A stretch of 64,000 nt of DNA, taken from assembly GCF_902686445.1 (NCBI RefSeq), contig NW_025920103.1, positions 3,022,783-3,086,782 of the forward strand. Reading direction: 5' to 3'. The stretch's first letter is position 1. Every line of letters begins with the position of its first letter. Below, in pieces: positions 12,514-23,817 of the stretch. The notes beneath the pieces were generated by a model, which was given only the letters and a program-made list of their open reading frames with translations, ran no database searches and had not been told where the DNA came from. Position numbers and translations under genes: made by a program. Source of the DNA: Sciurus carolinensis. Its lineage: Eukaryota > Chordata > Mammalia > Rodentia > Sciuridae.

Positions 12514-12529
12514 TTCTTTACTGAACATT
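12514..12529. repeat. Target-site duplication, left copy
   Basis: Sixteen bases, TTCTTTACTGAACATT, repeated perfectly at 14,513-14,528. The two copies bracket the minus-strand L1 plus its presumed transduced flank. Confidence 0.8.
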
Positions 12530-13070
12530 TTTTTTGGATTAAATGTTTCTAATTGTGAGAGCTAAATTTCAGAATATGCTTTACAAAAGGTAAAATTTAG
12601 AAAATCTGAAAAATAATCTTCAGTTATATTTACTGGTCTACCCTTTCACCACTTGTTTTTACTGTCTTCATTGTGTCATTACAGGAATATCCCCACAGCC
12701 AGAAACCAGGCAAGAAACATTTTTGTGGTATGGTCTGGCTATCTAATCCTGAAGCTCTATTGTGCTTACTGTTGTTTTTAGGTATTAACAGCCCCTTTTG
12801 GCCATCAGAAGAGCCAGAAATAGAAGCATAAATAAGCATATTTACAGATCCAAGGATTTTTTCATAGAGTAAGTATTTGTTGAGTTACTCCCAAATACCA
12901 GGTGCTATTCTATGCACTTGGGAGGCAATGATGAACAAGACAGGTCTAGATGAAGGCTAAACCTCAAAAAAATTTTGACAGAGGGGGACCACAACCACAT
13001 GCATATGCATATGTGGAACAAAATAGACCATCTCCTATTTTTTCAAAATACTCTCTCCTACCAGTTTGCC
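12530..13070 (-). mobile_element. Probable L1 3'-transduced segment
   Basis: About 540 bp between the L1's own short poly(A) (seen as poly-T at 13,072) and a second poly-T run at 12,529 that touches the target-site duplication. It is not L1 sequence. It includes an L2-like piece (12,868-12,955, AGTAAGTATTTGTTGAGT), so it is ordinary genomic DNA probably copied by read-through past the L1 polyadenylation site. No canonical AATAAA is evident before the distal A-tract, and the tract is only 8 nt. Confidence 0.65.
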
Positions 13071-14512
13071 ATTTTTTTTATTGTAAACAAATGGGATACA
13101 TGTTGTTTCTCTGTTTGTACATGGAGTAAAGGTGTACCATTTGTGTAATCCTAAATTTACATAGGGTAATGTTGTTTGATTCATTCTGTTATTTTTCCCT
13201 TCCCCCCACCCCTCCCAACCCTCTTTTCCCTCTATACAGTCCTTCCTTCCTCCATTCTTGCCCCCTCCCTAACCCTAACTATAACCCTAACACTAACCCC
13301 TCCCACCCCCCATTATGTGTCATCATCCACTTATCAGCGAGATCATTCGTCCTTTGGTTTTTTGAGATTGGCTTATCTCACTTAGCATGATATTCTCCAA
13401 TTTCATCCATTTGCCTGCAAATGCCATAATTTTATCATTCTTTATGGCTGAGTAATATTCCATTGTATATATATACCACAGTTTCTTTATCCATTCATCA
13501 ATTGAAGGACATCTAGGTTGGTTCCACAATCTGGCTATTGTGAATTGAGCAGCTATGAACATTGATGTGGCTGTATCTCTGTAATATGCTGATTTTAAGT
13601 CCTTTGGGTATAGGCCAAGGAGTGGGATAGCTGGGTCAAATGGTGGTTCCATTCCAAGTTTTCTAAGGAATCTCCACACTGCTTTTCAGAGTGGCTGCAC
13701 CAATTTGCAGCCCCACCAGCAATGTATGAGTGTACCTTTCTCCCCACATCATTGCCAACACCTTGTTGTTGCTTGTAATCTTGATAATCGCCATTCTAAT
13801 TGGGGTGAGATGGACTCTTAGGGTGGTTTTGATTTGCATTTCTCTTATTACTAGAGATGTTGAACATTTTTTCATATATCTGTTGATTGCTTGTAGGTCT
13901 TCTTCTGTGAAGTGTCTGTTCATTTCCTTAGCCCATTTGTCAATTGGGTTATTTGTATTCTTGGTGTAGAGTTTTTTGAGTTCTTTATAGATTCTGGAGA
14001 TTAGTGCTCTATCTGAAGTATGATTGGCAAAGATTTTCTCCCACTCTGTAAGCTCTTTCTTCACATTGCTGATAGTTTCCTTTGCTGAGAGAAAGCTATT
14101 TAGTTTGAATCTATTCCAGTTATTGATTCTTGCTTTTATTTCTTGTGCTTTGGGAGTTCTGTTGAGGAAGTCTGATCCTAAGCCGACATGTTGAAGATCT
14201 GGACCTACTTTTTCTTCTATAATCTGTAGGGTCTCTGGTCTGATTCCGAGGTCCTTAATCCATTTTGAGTTTAGTTGCATGCACAGTGAGAGATATGGGT
14301 TTAGTTTCATTCCGTTGCATGTGGATTTCCAATTTTCCCAGCACCATTTGTTGAAGAGACTATATTTTCTCCATTGCATATTTTTGGCACCTTTGTCTAG
14401 TATGAGAAAATTATATTTATTTGGGTTTGTGTCCATGTCCTCTATTCTGTACCATTGATCTACTTGTCTGTTTTGGTACCAAAACCATGCCGTTTTTGTT
14501 ATTATTGCTTTG
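13071..14512 (-). mobile_element. 5'-truncated L1, 3' end of ORF2 plus 3' UTR
   Basis: On the minus strand it reads from the middle of the ORF2 C-terminal part (14,512) to the 3' UTR and poly(A). Two frames cover it (14,436-13,663 and 13,679-13,323), broken by a frameshift near the cysteine-rich region. It is closely similar to the full-length L1 at 37,378. It sits in a PREX1-copy intron and is therefore younger than that duplication. Confidence 0.93.
13265..13300 (-). repeat. Telomere-like hexamers in L1 3' UTR
   Basis: The minus strand reads consecutive hexamers TTAGTG TTAGGG TTATAG, then TTAGGG TTAGGG, then AGGG. Three are perfect vertebrate telomere units. The same position in the full-length L1 (43,999-44,032) has the same hexamer phase. 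Confidence 0.85.
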
Positions 14513-14528
14513 TTCTTTACTGAACATT
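14513..14528. repeat. Target-site duplication, right copy
   Basis: A perfect match to 12,514-12,529. It directly abuts the truncated 5' end of the L1. Confidence 0.8.
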
Positions 14529-15084
14529 GTAATTAAAATGTCTGCAGTTTTGCACCTCATGTGGGTTCCTATGTTCGCTTAAGTTGCTCTGGCTGCATGT
14601 GGTCGGGTGTGACTTCTACTTGTAGATGTCCAGGGCGTCTTGTCACTGCTTGCCCCGACCCTGGCTCTTGGCCTTCACTGTCTTCCTTGACTGGTGTCCA
14701 CTGCAGGAGTGCCCCAGTTCACCTTGGGGGCCCTGCCCTCGGCTGCACTGAGGGCTTGGTAACCCTCGTGCCCAAGTGGCCCAGGGAGAGGCTGGGAGAC
14801 CCTCCTGGGCTCTAGACAGGTGACTGCCTTTGTGCCCACCCAAGCTGTCTTGAAGCCCCATGTCATTGAGGAGCTGGGAGGGGTCTTTGTAGGTCTTCCT
14901 TGCTGCCCAGAGAGAAGCCAGGAAAAGGGACATTCCACGGGTTGGATGTTTAGCTCAGGGCCCTGCCCCTGCTTCTGACCCTGCCCCTCCATGCTGGTGC
15001 GGAAGGACAGATCCCCACCTGGGCCACCAACTGGAGGGGGGTGTTGGGGTCCACATCACCCACCTCCGCTCTGGTCCCTGCCAG

Positions 15085-15235
15085 CCAATTACCACAGCAA
15101 CGGGGTACACCATGACCAATGACTGGAAGATCCAAAACATGACCAAGAACAAGTGGTTCATGTGCATGGCCAAGATGATGGAGGAGAAGCACAAGTGGCT
15201 GGATACCATCATCTGTGAGTGGGAGATGTGTGAGA
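15085..15235 (+). pseudogene. PREX1: PREX1 remnant C (PH end)
   Basis: Acceptor CCCTGCCAG, donor GTGAGT. It reads NYHSN, then one extra G in the GGGG run at 15,102-15,105, then [22 protein letters not shown] and [11 protein letters not shown]. The donor splits a serine codon, which continues correctly into remnant D. Confidence 0.95.
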
Positions 15236-16414
15236 GTGAGTGCCAGGCCCTCCCTGTGGCCCCAGGCCTCCGGGCACCTGGGCTGTGCAGGGTGCTGCAG
15301 GCCAGGGCTTGCCTTGGAGGGGCATTGGGTCCTTTACAAAGTGCCCTTTGGGTGCCTTGGGGCTGGCGGTGTTGGAGCCAAGGCCAGCAGGAGGACTTGC
15401 CATGTCCCCGGATGCCTGCTTTCCCTGGAGCCTGGTCAGGAACCTTCTGGGCACAGACACCTTGGCAGGTTGCAGAAGGGAACCCAGGGCTGGCTCTGAT
15501 GGGCGGGCAGGCTGGGTTCTGAACTGGGGGCACTGAGGGCTGGGGAAGGGGCCCTGTGTGTCTGGCGAGTGGCCTCAGCTTCCCAGGCCCCAATGCCCTC
15601 ATCTGAGGAGTGGGTAGACATTCCTGGGCAGGGCCGTGACCCTGCTGCATGAGGCCTTGCACTTGAGGACCTTGGGAATCTGATGCGGGGTCTTGAAAGC
15701 CCCCCACTGCCAGGTTTGCTGAGCAGGAAGGGGTCCTTTGTCTTCTGTCGATGTGGCATGGATGCGTGGTAGATAGCTCACTCCTGTCTCATGCAGAACT
15801 CATCACCCGACTGTCTTCTGCCCCGACTGCTCTTCCCTCAGCCCCCAGGGAGCAGTCAGTGGGTCCTCCACTGGCCCGGAGCACAGAGTCTGACTCCAGG
15901 CCCATCCCTGACCCTGCATCCCTGTGCCCCAGATTCAGCTGATGGGCAAGGAAAACCCTCAGGTGTGCCTTCCACATGGGCCAGGTCCAGGCTCCCCACC
16001 GCCCAGCCAGTTGTCTGTCACCATCACCTGTCGGGAGTGTTTGCCTAGGGTGGCCACTGCTGAGGGTCCCTCTTCTGGAGGAACAGAGACTTTGGGAAGT
16101 AGTTCCAGATATTAAGTGTTGCATGGAAACGTATTGAATTCCCAGTTAACCACTGATCTTGGCCCCTTGGTGGGCAAGGTTGTGAGCCCTGAAACTGGTC
16201 AGGATGGGTGTGTGTTCAGGACTATGGTGGGGTTCAGCCACCTGGCCTGGCTGGGTGGGGCTGATTGGTATCTTTGTGGTTGGAATCCAGAGCTGTGGTC
16301 AACCCTGGGTGTATATGAACCCGGGTCCGGTGTGGTTGGAGGGGCCCTTGTCATTAGATTTGGGTGTTTAAACCCTGACCTTGGGCTGGGCACATAGGGT
16401 GGTGTGTACTGTGG

Positions 16415-16610
16415 TCAGGAGCCCAGGTCTGAGTCCACTTCCTTGATCAAAATCCTGGTCCACCATTTTGAGTTGGGCCATGTGGACTGAGAACCTGACT
16501 TCTCTGGGCCTCAGCTATGACATGGGGATGACCACAGTGCATTACTGCAGGTTCTCGCAAGGGCCACTTGGCACGTCGTCGCACTGTAAAGGTGTTGGCC
16601 ATGTTGTGTA
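16415..16610 (+). repeat. MIR-like SINE
   Basis: ATCCTGGTCCACCATTTTGA, CTTCTCTGGGCCTCAGC and ATGGGGATGACCACAGTGC occur in the order and spacing of MIR. Old and diverged, inside a PREX1-copy intron. Confidence 0.6.
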
Positions 16611-17035
16611 GATTGGATGGGTCCACATAGAAAATGTGGGCTGAGATGAAGACCAGGGTCCCACACATCTATCTGGAGGAAGAGCCATCTTCTAACCAAG
16701 CTGGAGTGAAGAGGGTGGCAGGTTCTTTGCTAACCTGTGCAGGTGGAGCTGTGCCCTGGGGCAGGCATGGCTCTGGAGCTGGGCTCAGGATGAAGGCTCG
16801 ATCCTGTTCCTGTAGGGGCTCAACCTCTCTGGGCCTCCACCTTCCTGTGTAGAGCGTTGCTTTTGAGGAGTCCACAGCAGATGTCTGGAGCCATTGGTGA
16901 CAGATGGGAAGTGCTCATAGCTGCACTGGGGTGGCTACAGTGGGGCAGGTGGGGCAGTTTTCAGGAACCATGGGTAGCGCCCTTTGGCCCACTGGGTCTG
17001 GTGCCCTCTTCAGTGCCGATGATGTCCCCATGCAG

Positions 17036-17181
17036 GCCTGAAGCTGGGCATGGAGAAAGACACCTACATCATAATCGCGGAGAAGGGGGAGAAGCTGCAC
17101 CACCTGATGATGAGCAAGAATGTGAACCTGATCAAGGACGGGCTGCAAGCTGAGCACCATGCCCAAGTGCTTCCTGGGCAA
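17036..17181 (+). pseudogene. PREX1: PREX1 remnant D (PH-DEP1 linker and DEP1 start)
   Basis: Acceptor CCCATGCAG, donor GTGAGT. It reads [20 protein letters not shown], then [14 protein letters not shown]. Two bases are lost in the Arg-rich stretch near 17,140, after which [12 protein letters not shown] continues in another frame. This is the last remnant before the missing DEP/PDZ block. Confidence 0.95.
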
Positions 17182-17993
17182 GTGAGTGCTACCGGTGACT
17201 GGCGCCCAGACCTCTGTAGCCCCTCCCAGCCCCTCCTAGCCCTGCCCCTCCTGGGCAGAGCCACCCAAGGATCCCCAGTCTTTGTGGAGCTGTCCTTGGA
17301 GGTCAAGGGTGCTGGGATTCCTGGGTGGGACTTCAGCCGCTGTGCTGTCACATCACAGCCGGCAGGTGCACCAAGGGCTGGGTTGAAGCCAGAGCTTGCA
17401 GTGCTGCTGCGGCGAGTCTTCTGTCTGCCTGGGGCCCTGGGGTGGGGAGCATCTCCTTGGAGAAGAGCAGCAGGTGGAAGGTGGGCGGAGCTCTTAGGAT
17501 GGTGCCAGCTGGTGGCTGTATATAAAACCTGGACCTGGGGAGGAGAGATTGGAACCCTACGGGTGGGAGGTCATTGGAGTAGTTGCAGGATGAATGGACC
17601 CTGGCTGACCACGTGTGAAGGAGGAAGGAGGAGGCAGAGGGGGCTCAGCAGCCAGGTGAAGAGGAGGTAGGACAGTGGGAGAAGGTCTAGACCAGCGTCC
17701 TTGTCCCTTCAGGGCCTGAGCCTGTAGTGGGAGGAACCCAGGGCTGTGCCTGAGGTCAGGGAGGAGGTGGCTTTACCATGTCACTCAGCAAATCAGAGCA
17801 GAGGTGAGTTCTGACCCATGGGGGCCACAGGACAAACTGTAGGGCGAGCCATGATTTCACCCACAGAGCACACCTGGACCTGGTGCTCAGGAGGCTCCGG
17901 TGTAGCCCGATGCCTAGATTCGGATCCTAGCACCGTGAGTTGAAAGCCTGGGGCAGGTGGCACCTGAGATCCCTCCACTGTATCTTCTTGCAG

Positions 17994-18093
17994 AAGGAGG
18001 AACGGGCCATGCTGGAGTACATCTGGGTGACCCTGTCAGAGCTGGACAGTGTCACCTTCTCCTTTAAGCAGATGGACGAGAACTGTGTGGCCA
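17994..18093 (+). pseudogene. PREX1: PREX1 remnant E (C-terminal region)
   Basis: Acceptor TCTTCTTGCAG, donor GTGAGTG. It reads [19 protein letters not shown], then [12 protein letters not shown]. In intact PREX1 this lies far downstream of remnant D, with the DEP and PDZ domains between them, so a large genomic deletion separates the two. Confidence 0.95.
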
Positions 18094-19429
18094 GTGAGTG
18101 ATTCCTTTCACCCCCACCGTGGGAGTTGGGATGCTGAGGCCGAAGGGGCCACTTGGGACCTTGGTCTCCCCCTATGTGCAGGTCAGCTGCCCAAGGTGAA
18201 CTTGAACTGAGCACCTCAAGGCTCATGCCCCAAATTGAGTGGAAAAAGAGGCGTTCTCTCACATCAACCCATCTGCCCTCACCAGGTCTTAATAGAGGTC
18301 CACAGCACTTCTCGTTAAAATTCCACCCTGGAGTCATCCTTCTTTGGAGCAAAGAATTCAGATTAAGGACTATGGCATAATTTACTGACATTCCTTAGTC
18401 CTTTCTTTCTCCCTTTGTCCTGCCTCCCCATCCATGTGACCACCCAGTACCCACCACCCGCCATGCACACATCCGTAGCAGTGAGCACTGAGTACTTGGG
18501 GACACAGTGGAGGGAGCATGGACACAGTCCCACCCTCCCTGTGAATCTCACCTGAATTCAGCTGGGGGCATCCCAGATGCAGATCCAAGTTGCTGGCTGC
18601 TGTGGTGTGGGGCATGGGCACAAGGTCCCTGTGTCCTGGTGTCCCTGGGTAGCTGTTCAAGTGACCTCCAGCTGAGGCTGAGAACCCTGTGCTTGCTTCC
18701 AGAGCTCTGCTGCTGTATGTGGGTCCTGGGAAATTGCCAGAAAGGCTGATTCTCAGAACCCACCCCAGACCTCCTACCTCAGAAACTCTGGAGTTGAACT
18801 GGATTGTCCATGTCACAAGCTGTCCCCAGGACTGCAGCATGCGCAAGGCTGAGGGCCACACTCTAGATCAGCGCTTCCCTTCCTTTCATTTCACTCCATG
18901 AAAAGCCCCTGAGACCCCTTTTCCTCACTGTCACACCCCCTTGAAATTGCAGAACTACCACAGCCTGTTTGTCCATGTGCTGTGCGTCTGGCTCTGCGAT
19001 GTCTGCCCTCCCTCAAGGACGAACTTGCACCTCCTTGGGGCAGTGTGGCCCTGCCAGAAATGCAGACTGCTTCATGGGGGTCGGCTTCTGGGAGCCAGTT
19101 TGAGCTGACTGCAGTGGCTGCCTGTCTGGTGCTGGACTGAGCTCAGGAGAACCCCAATCAGCTAGCGATGCCTGCAGGGTGCAGCAGGGGCTCTGATCAC
19201 CGCGTTTTCCCTCCCTGCCTTAAGCTCTTCCTCATGGGGTGAATAAGGCACAGGTGTTGTTTGAGGGCAGCTTTTGCTAGTTGGGGCCCTGAGCTACCAG
19301 CCAAGGGGTGACTGTGGGGGGCTCTGACAACACACTGCTAGCTCCCCTGCTGGGTAGTCAGTGTCAGGGCCAAGAACAGCACCTGTTGAAGTCATCCAAG
19401 AGGGAGGTCACAGGCTGCTCTGCAGAGTG

Positions 19430-19745
19430 TGAGGTGGTCTGAGGCTACCTGTGTAGCACGGGAAGTCTGAGGCTGCCCCTCTAGGCTGGAGGGAACATGT
19501 GGTCACAGGATGCTACTCTGGCAACAGTGGACATGGAAGTCCCAGTGTGCCATCCTGAGGCTGGGAAGAGGGGTTCTGAGGCTCTCTCTCTGGAGTGGGA
19601 TTGGCAGGCAGGGACGTCTGAGGCTATCCCTCTGGAGTAGGGAGAGCAGGGAGGTGCTAGGGTGCCACTCTGGCACCTGGGGAAGGGAGATCTAAAACTG
19701 CTGTGGCAGAGGGGGTGGGGCTCTGAGGTCCTTGCCTGCTCTTCC
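19430..19745. repeat. Degenerate minisatellite in intron
   Basis: The words TCTGAGGCT and CTCTGGAGT recur at roughly 50-60 bp spacing in the 300 bp ahead of remnant F. The units are strongly diverged. Confidence 0.55.
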
Positions 19746-19752
19746 CCCGCAG

Positions 19753-19916
19753 ACACCAATGTCTTCTACCACATAAGAGGGCAGCCTGCCACATAGAGGG
19801 CAGCCAGCAGGCACTGAAGGTGGTCTTCTACCTCAATGGCTACCACTTCTCCAAGCTGCCCTCCTGCCAGGAGAGCAGGGCCAGCCTCCGACTGCACACT
19901 GCGCTTTTCAAGAAAG
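19753..19916 (+). pseudogene. PREX1: PREX1 remnant F with 20-nt tandem duplication
   Basis: Acceptor CCCCCGCAG, donor GTGAGG. The start reads NTNVFYHI. Then a 20-nt segment (19,769-19,788) is repeated with one base less (19,789-19,807), creating an in-frame TAG at 19,794-19,796. The original frame resumes as [20 protein letters not shown], then [10 protein letters not shown]. Confidence 0.95.
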
Positions 19917-19991
19917 GTGAGGTGCAGGCTGTGGGAGACTACAGGGTAGCCCTTGGGACCCAGCCCTGCCCTCCCTCCTCTTCCTCCACAG

Positions 19992-20106
19992 CTCTGGAGA
20001 ATGTGGAAGGGCCTCTTCCTCCAGGCAGACAGGCAGCAGAGGATTTGCAGCAGGAGATCAATGCCCAATCCTTGGAGAACATCCAGCAGTATTACTGCAA
20101 GCTCAG
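19992..20106 (+). pseudogene. PREX1: PREX1 remnant G
   Basis: Acceptor CTCCACAG, donor GTGTGT. It reads [20 protein letters not shown], then [17 protein letters not shown]. The frame is open through this exon, only 75 bp after remnant F. Confidence 0.95.
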
Positions 20107-20249
20107 GTGTGTACTTGGGCCTATGTCAGGGGCAGGATTCAGAAAGCCACCACAGCAGGTGGCAGGCAGACCGCATGAGGAGCGGGCCAGACGCTCTTTC
20201 TGGAGCACCTTGTCTGCATGACAGTCTGATGGCAGTGTGCAAAGTAGGT

Positions 20250-20350
20250 CATGCTAGCCCATTCTACAGATGGGGAAACTGAGGCCCAGGAGCATACACA
20301 GCATGACCAAGGTCACACAGCCAACAGTCTGGCTTCAAAGCAGGTCCTCT
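20250..20350 (-). repeat. MIR fragment
   Basis: CATTCTACAGATGGGGAAAC, TGAGGCCCAGGAGC, then AAGGTCACACAGCCAACAG, the reverse complement of the MIR core and 3' part. Confidence 0.75.
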
Positions 20351-21216
20351 CTGTTTAGCCGAGCTGCCAGTCCACTCTGCATGGGGGCAGGAGCTGAGAT
20401 GAGGCCCTGGGCTTCTTGGGCCTTGAGAGAGGGGTGTAGTTCCCTGGACCTCATCCCATTCACAGGGAGAAGTGGAGGGAACAGATTTTGCCAGGAGGAA
20501 GCATGGGTCCAGGGGAGTAGTTCCCATGTTCCCATCAGCTTGCCCACAGCCCCTCCCCAGTCCTGCCTCAGTGACAAAATGTGGTTGAGAGGGACTCTAT
20601 CCTCTCCAGGCCTCATTTTGCCGTTTGGAAATGGGAGACTGACACTTCTGTCCATTTGTTAGACAAGAACATCCTGGCGCCCTTCTGGATGGACCAGGCC
20701 ATGAGTCTCTTCTGTGCTGTTTGTGGAGTGTTTTAAATACGGGCTCTGGTTATTCACTTGTTGGCCCAGAATGGGTTCATCGGGAACTTGTGTGGGACAC
20801 ACACTGTCCCCATGCGTGGGAGTCTGTCCTCTTCTGGGACAGGAATTGCCAAGACCAGCCCACCCATGCTGTGAATAAAGACCTATCAGCATGAGGGCGG
20901 CTTGCTGCTATCCTCCTGTCTATGGCCCATACTGCATTCCACAGCCCAGCTAAGCAGTGTCCCTGAGACCACCTGGTTCCAGAGCCTGGGGCTTTACAGT
21001 CAGCCAACCCCTGTGGTAGAGTGGGACAGACTTGGAGCCAGTGAGCACAGAGCAGTGTCCAGCACCAGGTAGGGACAGAGCTCTGAGGAGAAGCAGACCT
21101 GGTGGAGAGCTGGATGGGGCTGTCAGGGGCCTTTGATTCTACTTGGAGCAGGGAGTCCAGGCTGCCCAGCAGGGAGCTGGGGGTGGGGCCCCCTTCAGCC
21201 CATCTTTCTCCCTCAG

Positions 21217-21283
21217 GACATTTTACCTGGAGCTGTCGAACCTGCCCACAGATGCCAGCACCATTGCAGTGAAGATTGACCAG
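21217..21283 (+). pseudogene. PREX1: PREX1 remnant H
   Basis: Acceptor CTCCCTCAG, donor GTGTGT. It reads TFYLELSNLPTDASTIAVKI, then DQ. No lesion is visible in this short exon. Confidence 0.93.
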
Positions 21284-22136
21284 GTGTGTCCCCAGCCTGT
21301 GGCTTGGCCAGGTGGGCTCCCAGGGTCAGGACTCTGCTGGCAGGGTTTCCTCCAGACACCCCACTGGCCACACCCTGCAGGTCTGGGAGTCCCTGAGGCA
21401 GTTCATGCTCACTGTGGCCTCTTTCTCTCCCACGCACTGTGGTCATCACGGGTTTCTCTGGGGCTGGGGCCCCTGCAGGCAGCTGCGAACCCATGCCAGG
21501 CATGGCCGGGCCCTGCTCTGGTTTCTTTCTTCACATTTTTTACTAGCCCTTAGAAATCAAAAGATCTCATAGAAATGGAAGCTTCCAGCTTTTTTGAGAA
21601 GTGGAGAGACGTGAGATCTGCTTTGGGGCTTCTTCCCACTTGCTGTGCTTGGCCTGCGCTGGGTGTGGCTGTCCCTTGGGCCCCACTGACCTTGGCTCCT
21701 GCTGCTCAGTGTACCATGGCCTTCCAGGGTTGAGGTGGGCCTCACCCTGGGCTGGCGTGCTGATCTTGGGACTTTGGCTGCTGTGAGAGAGGTGGTGGGC
21801 ATGTGCTTTGGTACTCTAATGTGGCCAGCAGGATCTCACAGGGCACAGGAAGGAGGAGTCATCACCTTTACCTCCACACGTGGTTGGGGAAGCAGGGACA
21901 GTGGAGGGCTCCTCCTCCTAAGGGTTTGGAGGGCATGACCTGTTTCTGCTTAGTCAGGGGCACACTGGGCAGGTGAAAAGAGTAGACCAGAAGGTAAGAC
22001 CTGAAATACATGGTGAACATTGAGCGCCAACTGCTGGGTAGTTGGAGCCACAGATTGCACTTTAGCAGGGTCCATGAAAGGGCACTTTCCCTCGGCTGTG
22101 CCCCAAACATCCCATATGTCTGTCCAATGCCTGCAG

Positions 22137-22310
22137 CTGATCTGCCCCATCAATGCCCTAGATGAACGCTACCGCCTCATGAAGTCCTTTGTGCACTCCA
22201 AGTCTGGCACCAGCAGGAACTTGGGCAGCTGGCCTCCTCCCCATCTCCTCTGAGCTCTGCTACCACCTGGGGACCTGCCAGATAGCCATGTGCAGCATGG
22301 GAATGCAGAG
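22137..22310 (+). pseudogene. PREX1: PREX1 remnant I with frameshift
   Basis: Acceptor ATGCCTGCAG, donor GTGGGC. It reads [20 protein letters not shown], then loses frame near 22,205-22,225. The next frame gives [24 protein letters not shown] follows in the original frame near 22,252. Confidence 0.94.
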
Positions 22311-23515
22311 GTGGGCCATGCCAGCACCCAGGACAGGAGGTGGTAAGGCTGAACCCATGTCCTGGACCTCCTGGCTTTCTGGACTTGGACAGGGCCTCAC
22401 TGCTTTGGACCCCAGGTCGTTTGTGAAATGGGGTCATCTGTGGCAGTCAGCAGGTGGGAGGGCTGCGGGCTTCCTGTTTCCTGGGCCAGAGGGCATGAGG
22501 GAGACTGAGCTCTGAGCCTCATCCCTGCTGTAAGTGGGATGGCTCACCTGCAGGGCAGAACTGCCTCTGGCCTCCCTGGACACTCCTTCTCTGTCCTCTG
22601 CCCCGCTGCTGGCCCCAGGGAAAGACAGCTCCTTTCCTGGGAGCCCTTCCTGGCCACGCATAATCATGCTTGCCACTCATGCCACTTGTTCATGGGGCTC
22701 CAACAGGCTCTGCCACCCTGGCAAGGGCTGCTTCTGAGGGCAGGGCCTCTGTTCTCTGCCATGCCCAGCAGACTAGTGCCTGGCACTAATGGGTCTGATG
22801 GACAGGCATCCAGTCACATCTCCTCGAGTGATGGGCAGGCTCTTGCGTGCCAGGCACTCTGTAGTGTCTGTGCCCCCAGCCTTGTGTCCCCTGCTGTGAA
22901 CTGGTGCAGAAGGGTCTGTTTAAGAGGTCCTCAGCCAGGGACATTTTTGCTCCCCAGGGGACGTTGGCTGTGTCTGGAGACATTTGTGGTCATCACAGCC
23001 ATGGACTGTGGCATAGTTGGGGGCTGGTGCTCGGCATCCCACAGTGCACGCGACAGCCTCTTTCTGGTCCCCTGTCAATGCTACTACAGTCCTGACTCTT
23101 GTCAAGGAGACCGGGGTGCCCAGAGGTCGACTCATCTGTCAGGGCCGCAGGAAGAAGGGTGCAGGGTGACTTGGAATCCCAGGCCTGGCGCAGAGCCGGG
23201 TTCTAACAGCTTGAGCCACGGGGCTGTGCCAGGGCCGCTGAGCAGGGGCCAGGCCTCGGGAGTCACCCCATTCAACTGACGGAGAGCAGGACCCTGCCTG
23301 GCAGTGCTGCTGTCCTGGGTGCAGCCCCCCCCGCAGGGACAGGCCGAGGGTTGGAGGCTGCCAGGAGGGGCCGGTAGGGAGTAGCAGACAGGTGGGGAAG
23401 GTCAGCACAGAGAGGATGCAGGGCTGGTGGCTCGCACAGCTGTAGAGGGGGAGGGGAGGGGAGGCCTGGCAGGGATGGCCACTGTCCCATGCCCTCTCCA
23501 CCCCCCCCCCCACAG

Positions 23516-23618
23516 GAGCATCCTGAGTGTGTCCCTGGAGAATGTAGCTATCCTGGCACAGAGCCACGGGCTGCTGCCCAAGTGCATGATGCAGGCCACA
23601 GACATCATGCAAAAGCCA
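23516..23618 (+). pseudogene. PREX1: PREX1 remnant J
   Basis: A C-rich tract and CCCACAG acceptor, donor GTGAGG. It reads [20 protein letters not shown], then [13 protein letters not shown]. The residues at the 3' boundary differ from the usual Lys-Gln. Confidence 0.94.
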
Positions 23619-23817
23619 GTGAGGCCAGGCCGAGCTGAGGGTGGCTGCATGCGCCCTGTGTCGGGTGAGGCCACCTGGAACTGGGCACCGTCAGCCAAGA
23701 CCTGGCCTGCCTGGGGGTTGAGGGTGTCAGCTTCTGGAGAACTGCACCCCTCAGTCAGGTCCCTGCATGTCCCGAGCTCCTCTATGGGCCAGAGGCCTGA
23801 CGGCTCTTTCCTTCCAG

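Noticed and set aside
14955..15707. 250-codon minus-strand frame opposite PREX1 remnant C
   Set aside because: It lies antisense to a recognised exon in GC-rich DNA, with no family resemblance.
22539..23279. 246-codon + frame between PREX1 remnants I and J
   Set aside because: Intronic position, biased composition and overlapping open frames on the other strand. No conserved domain.
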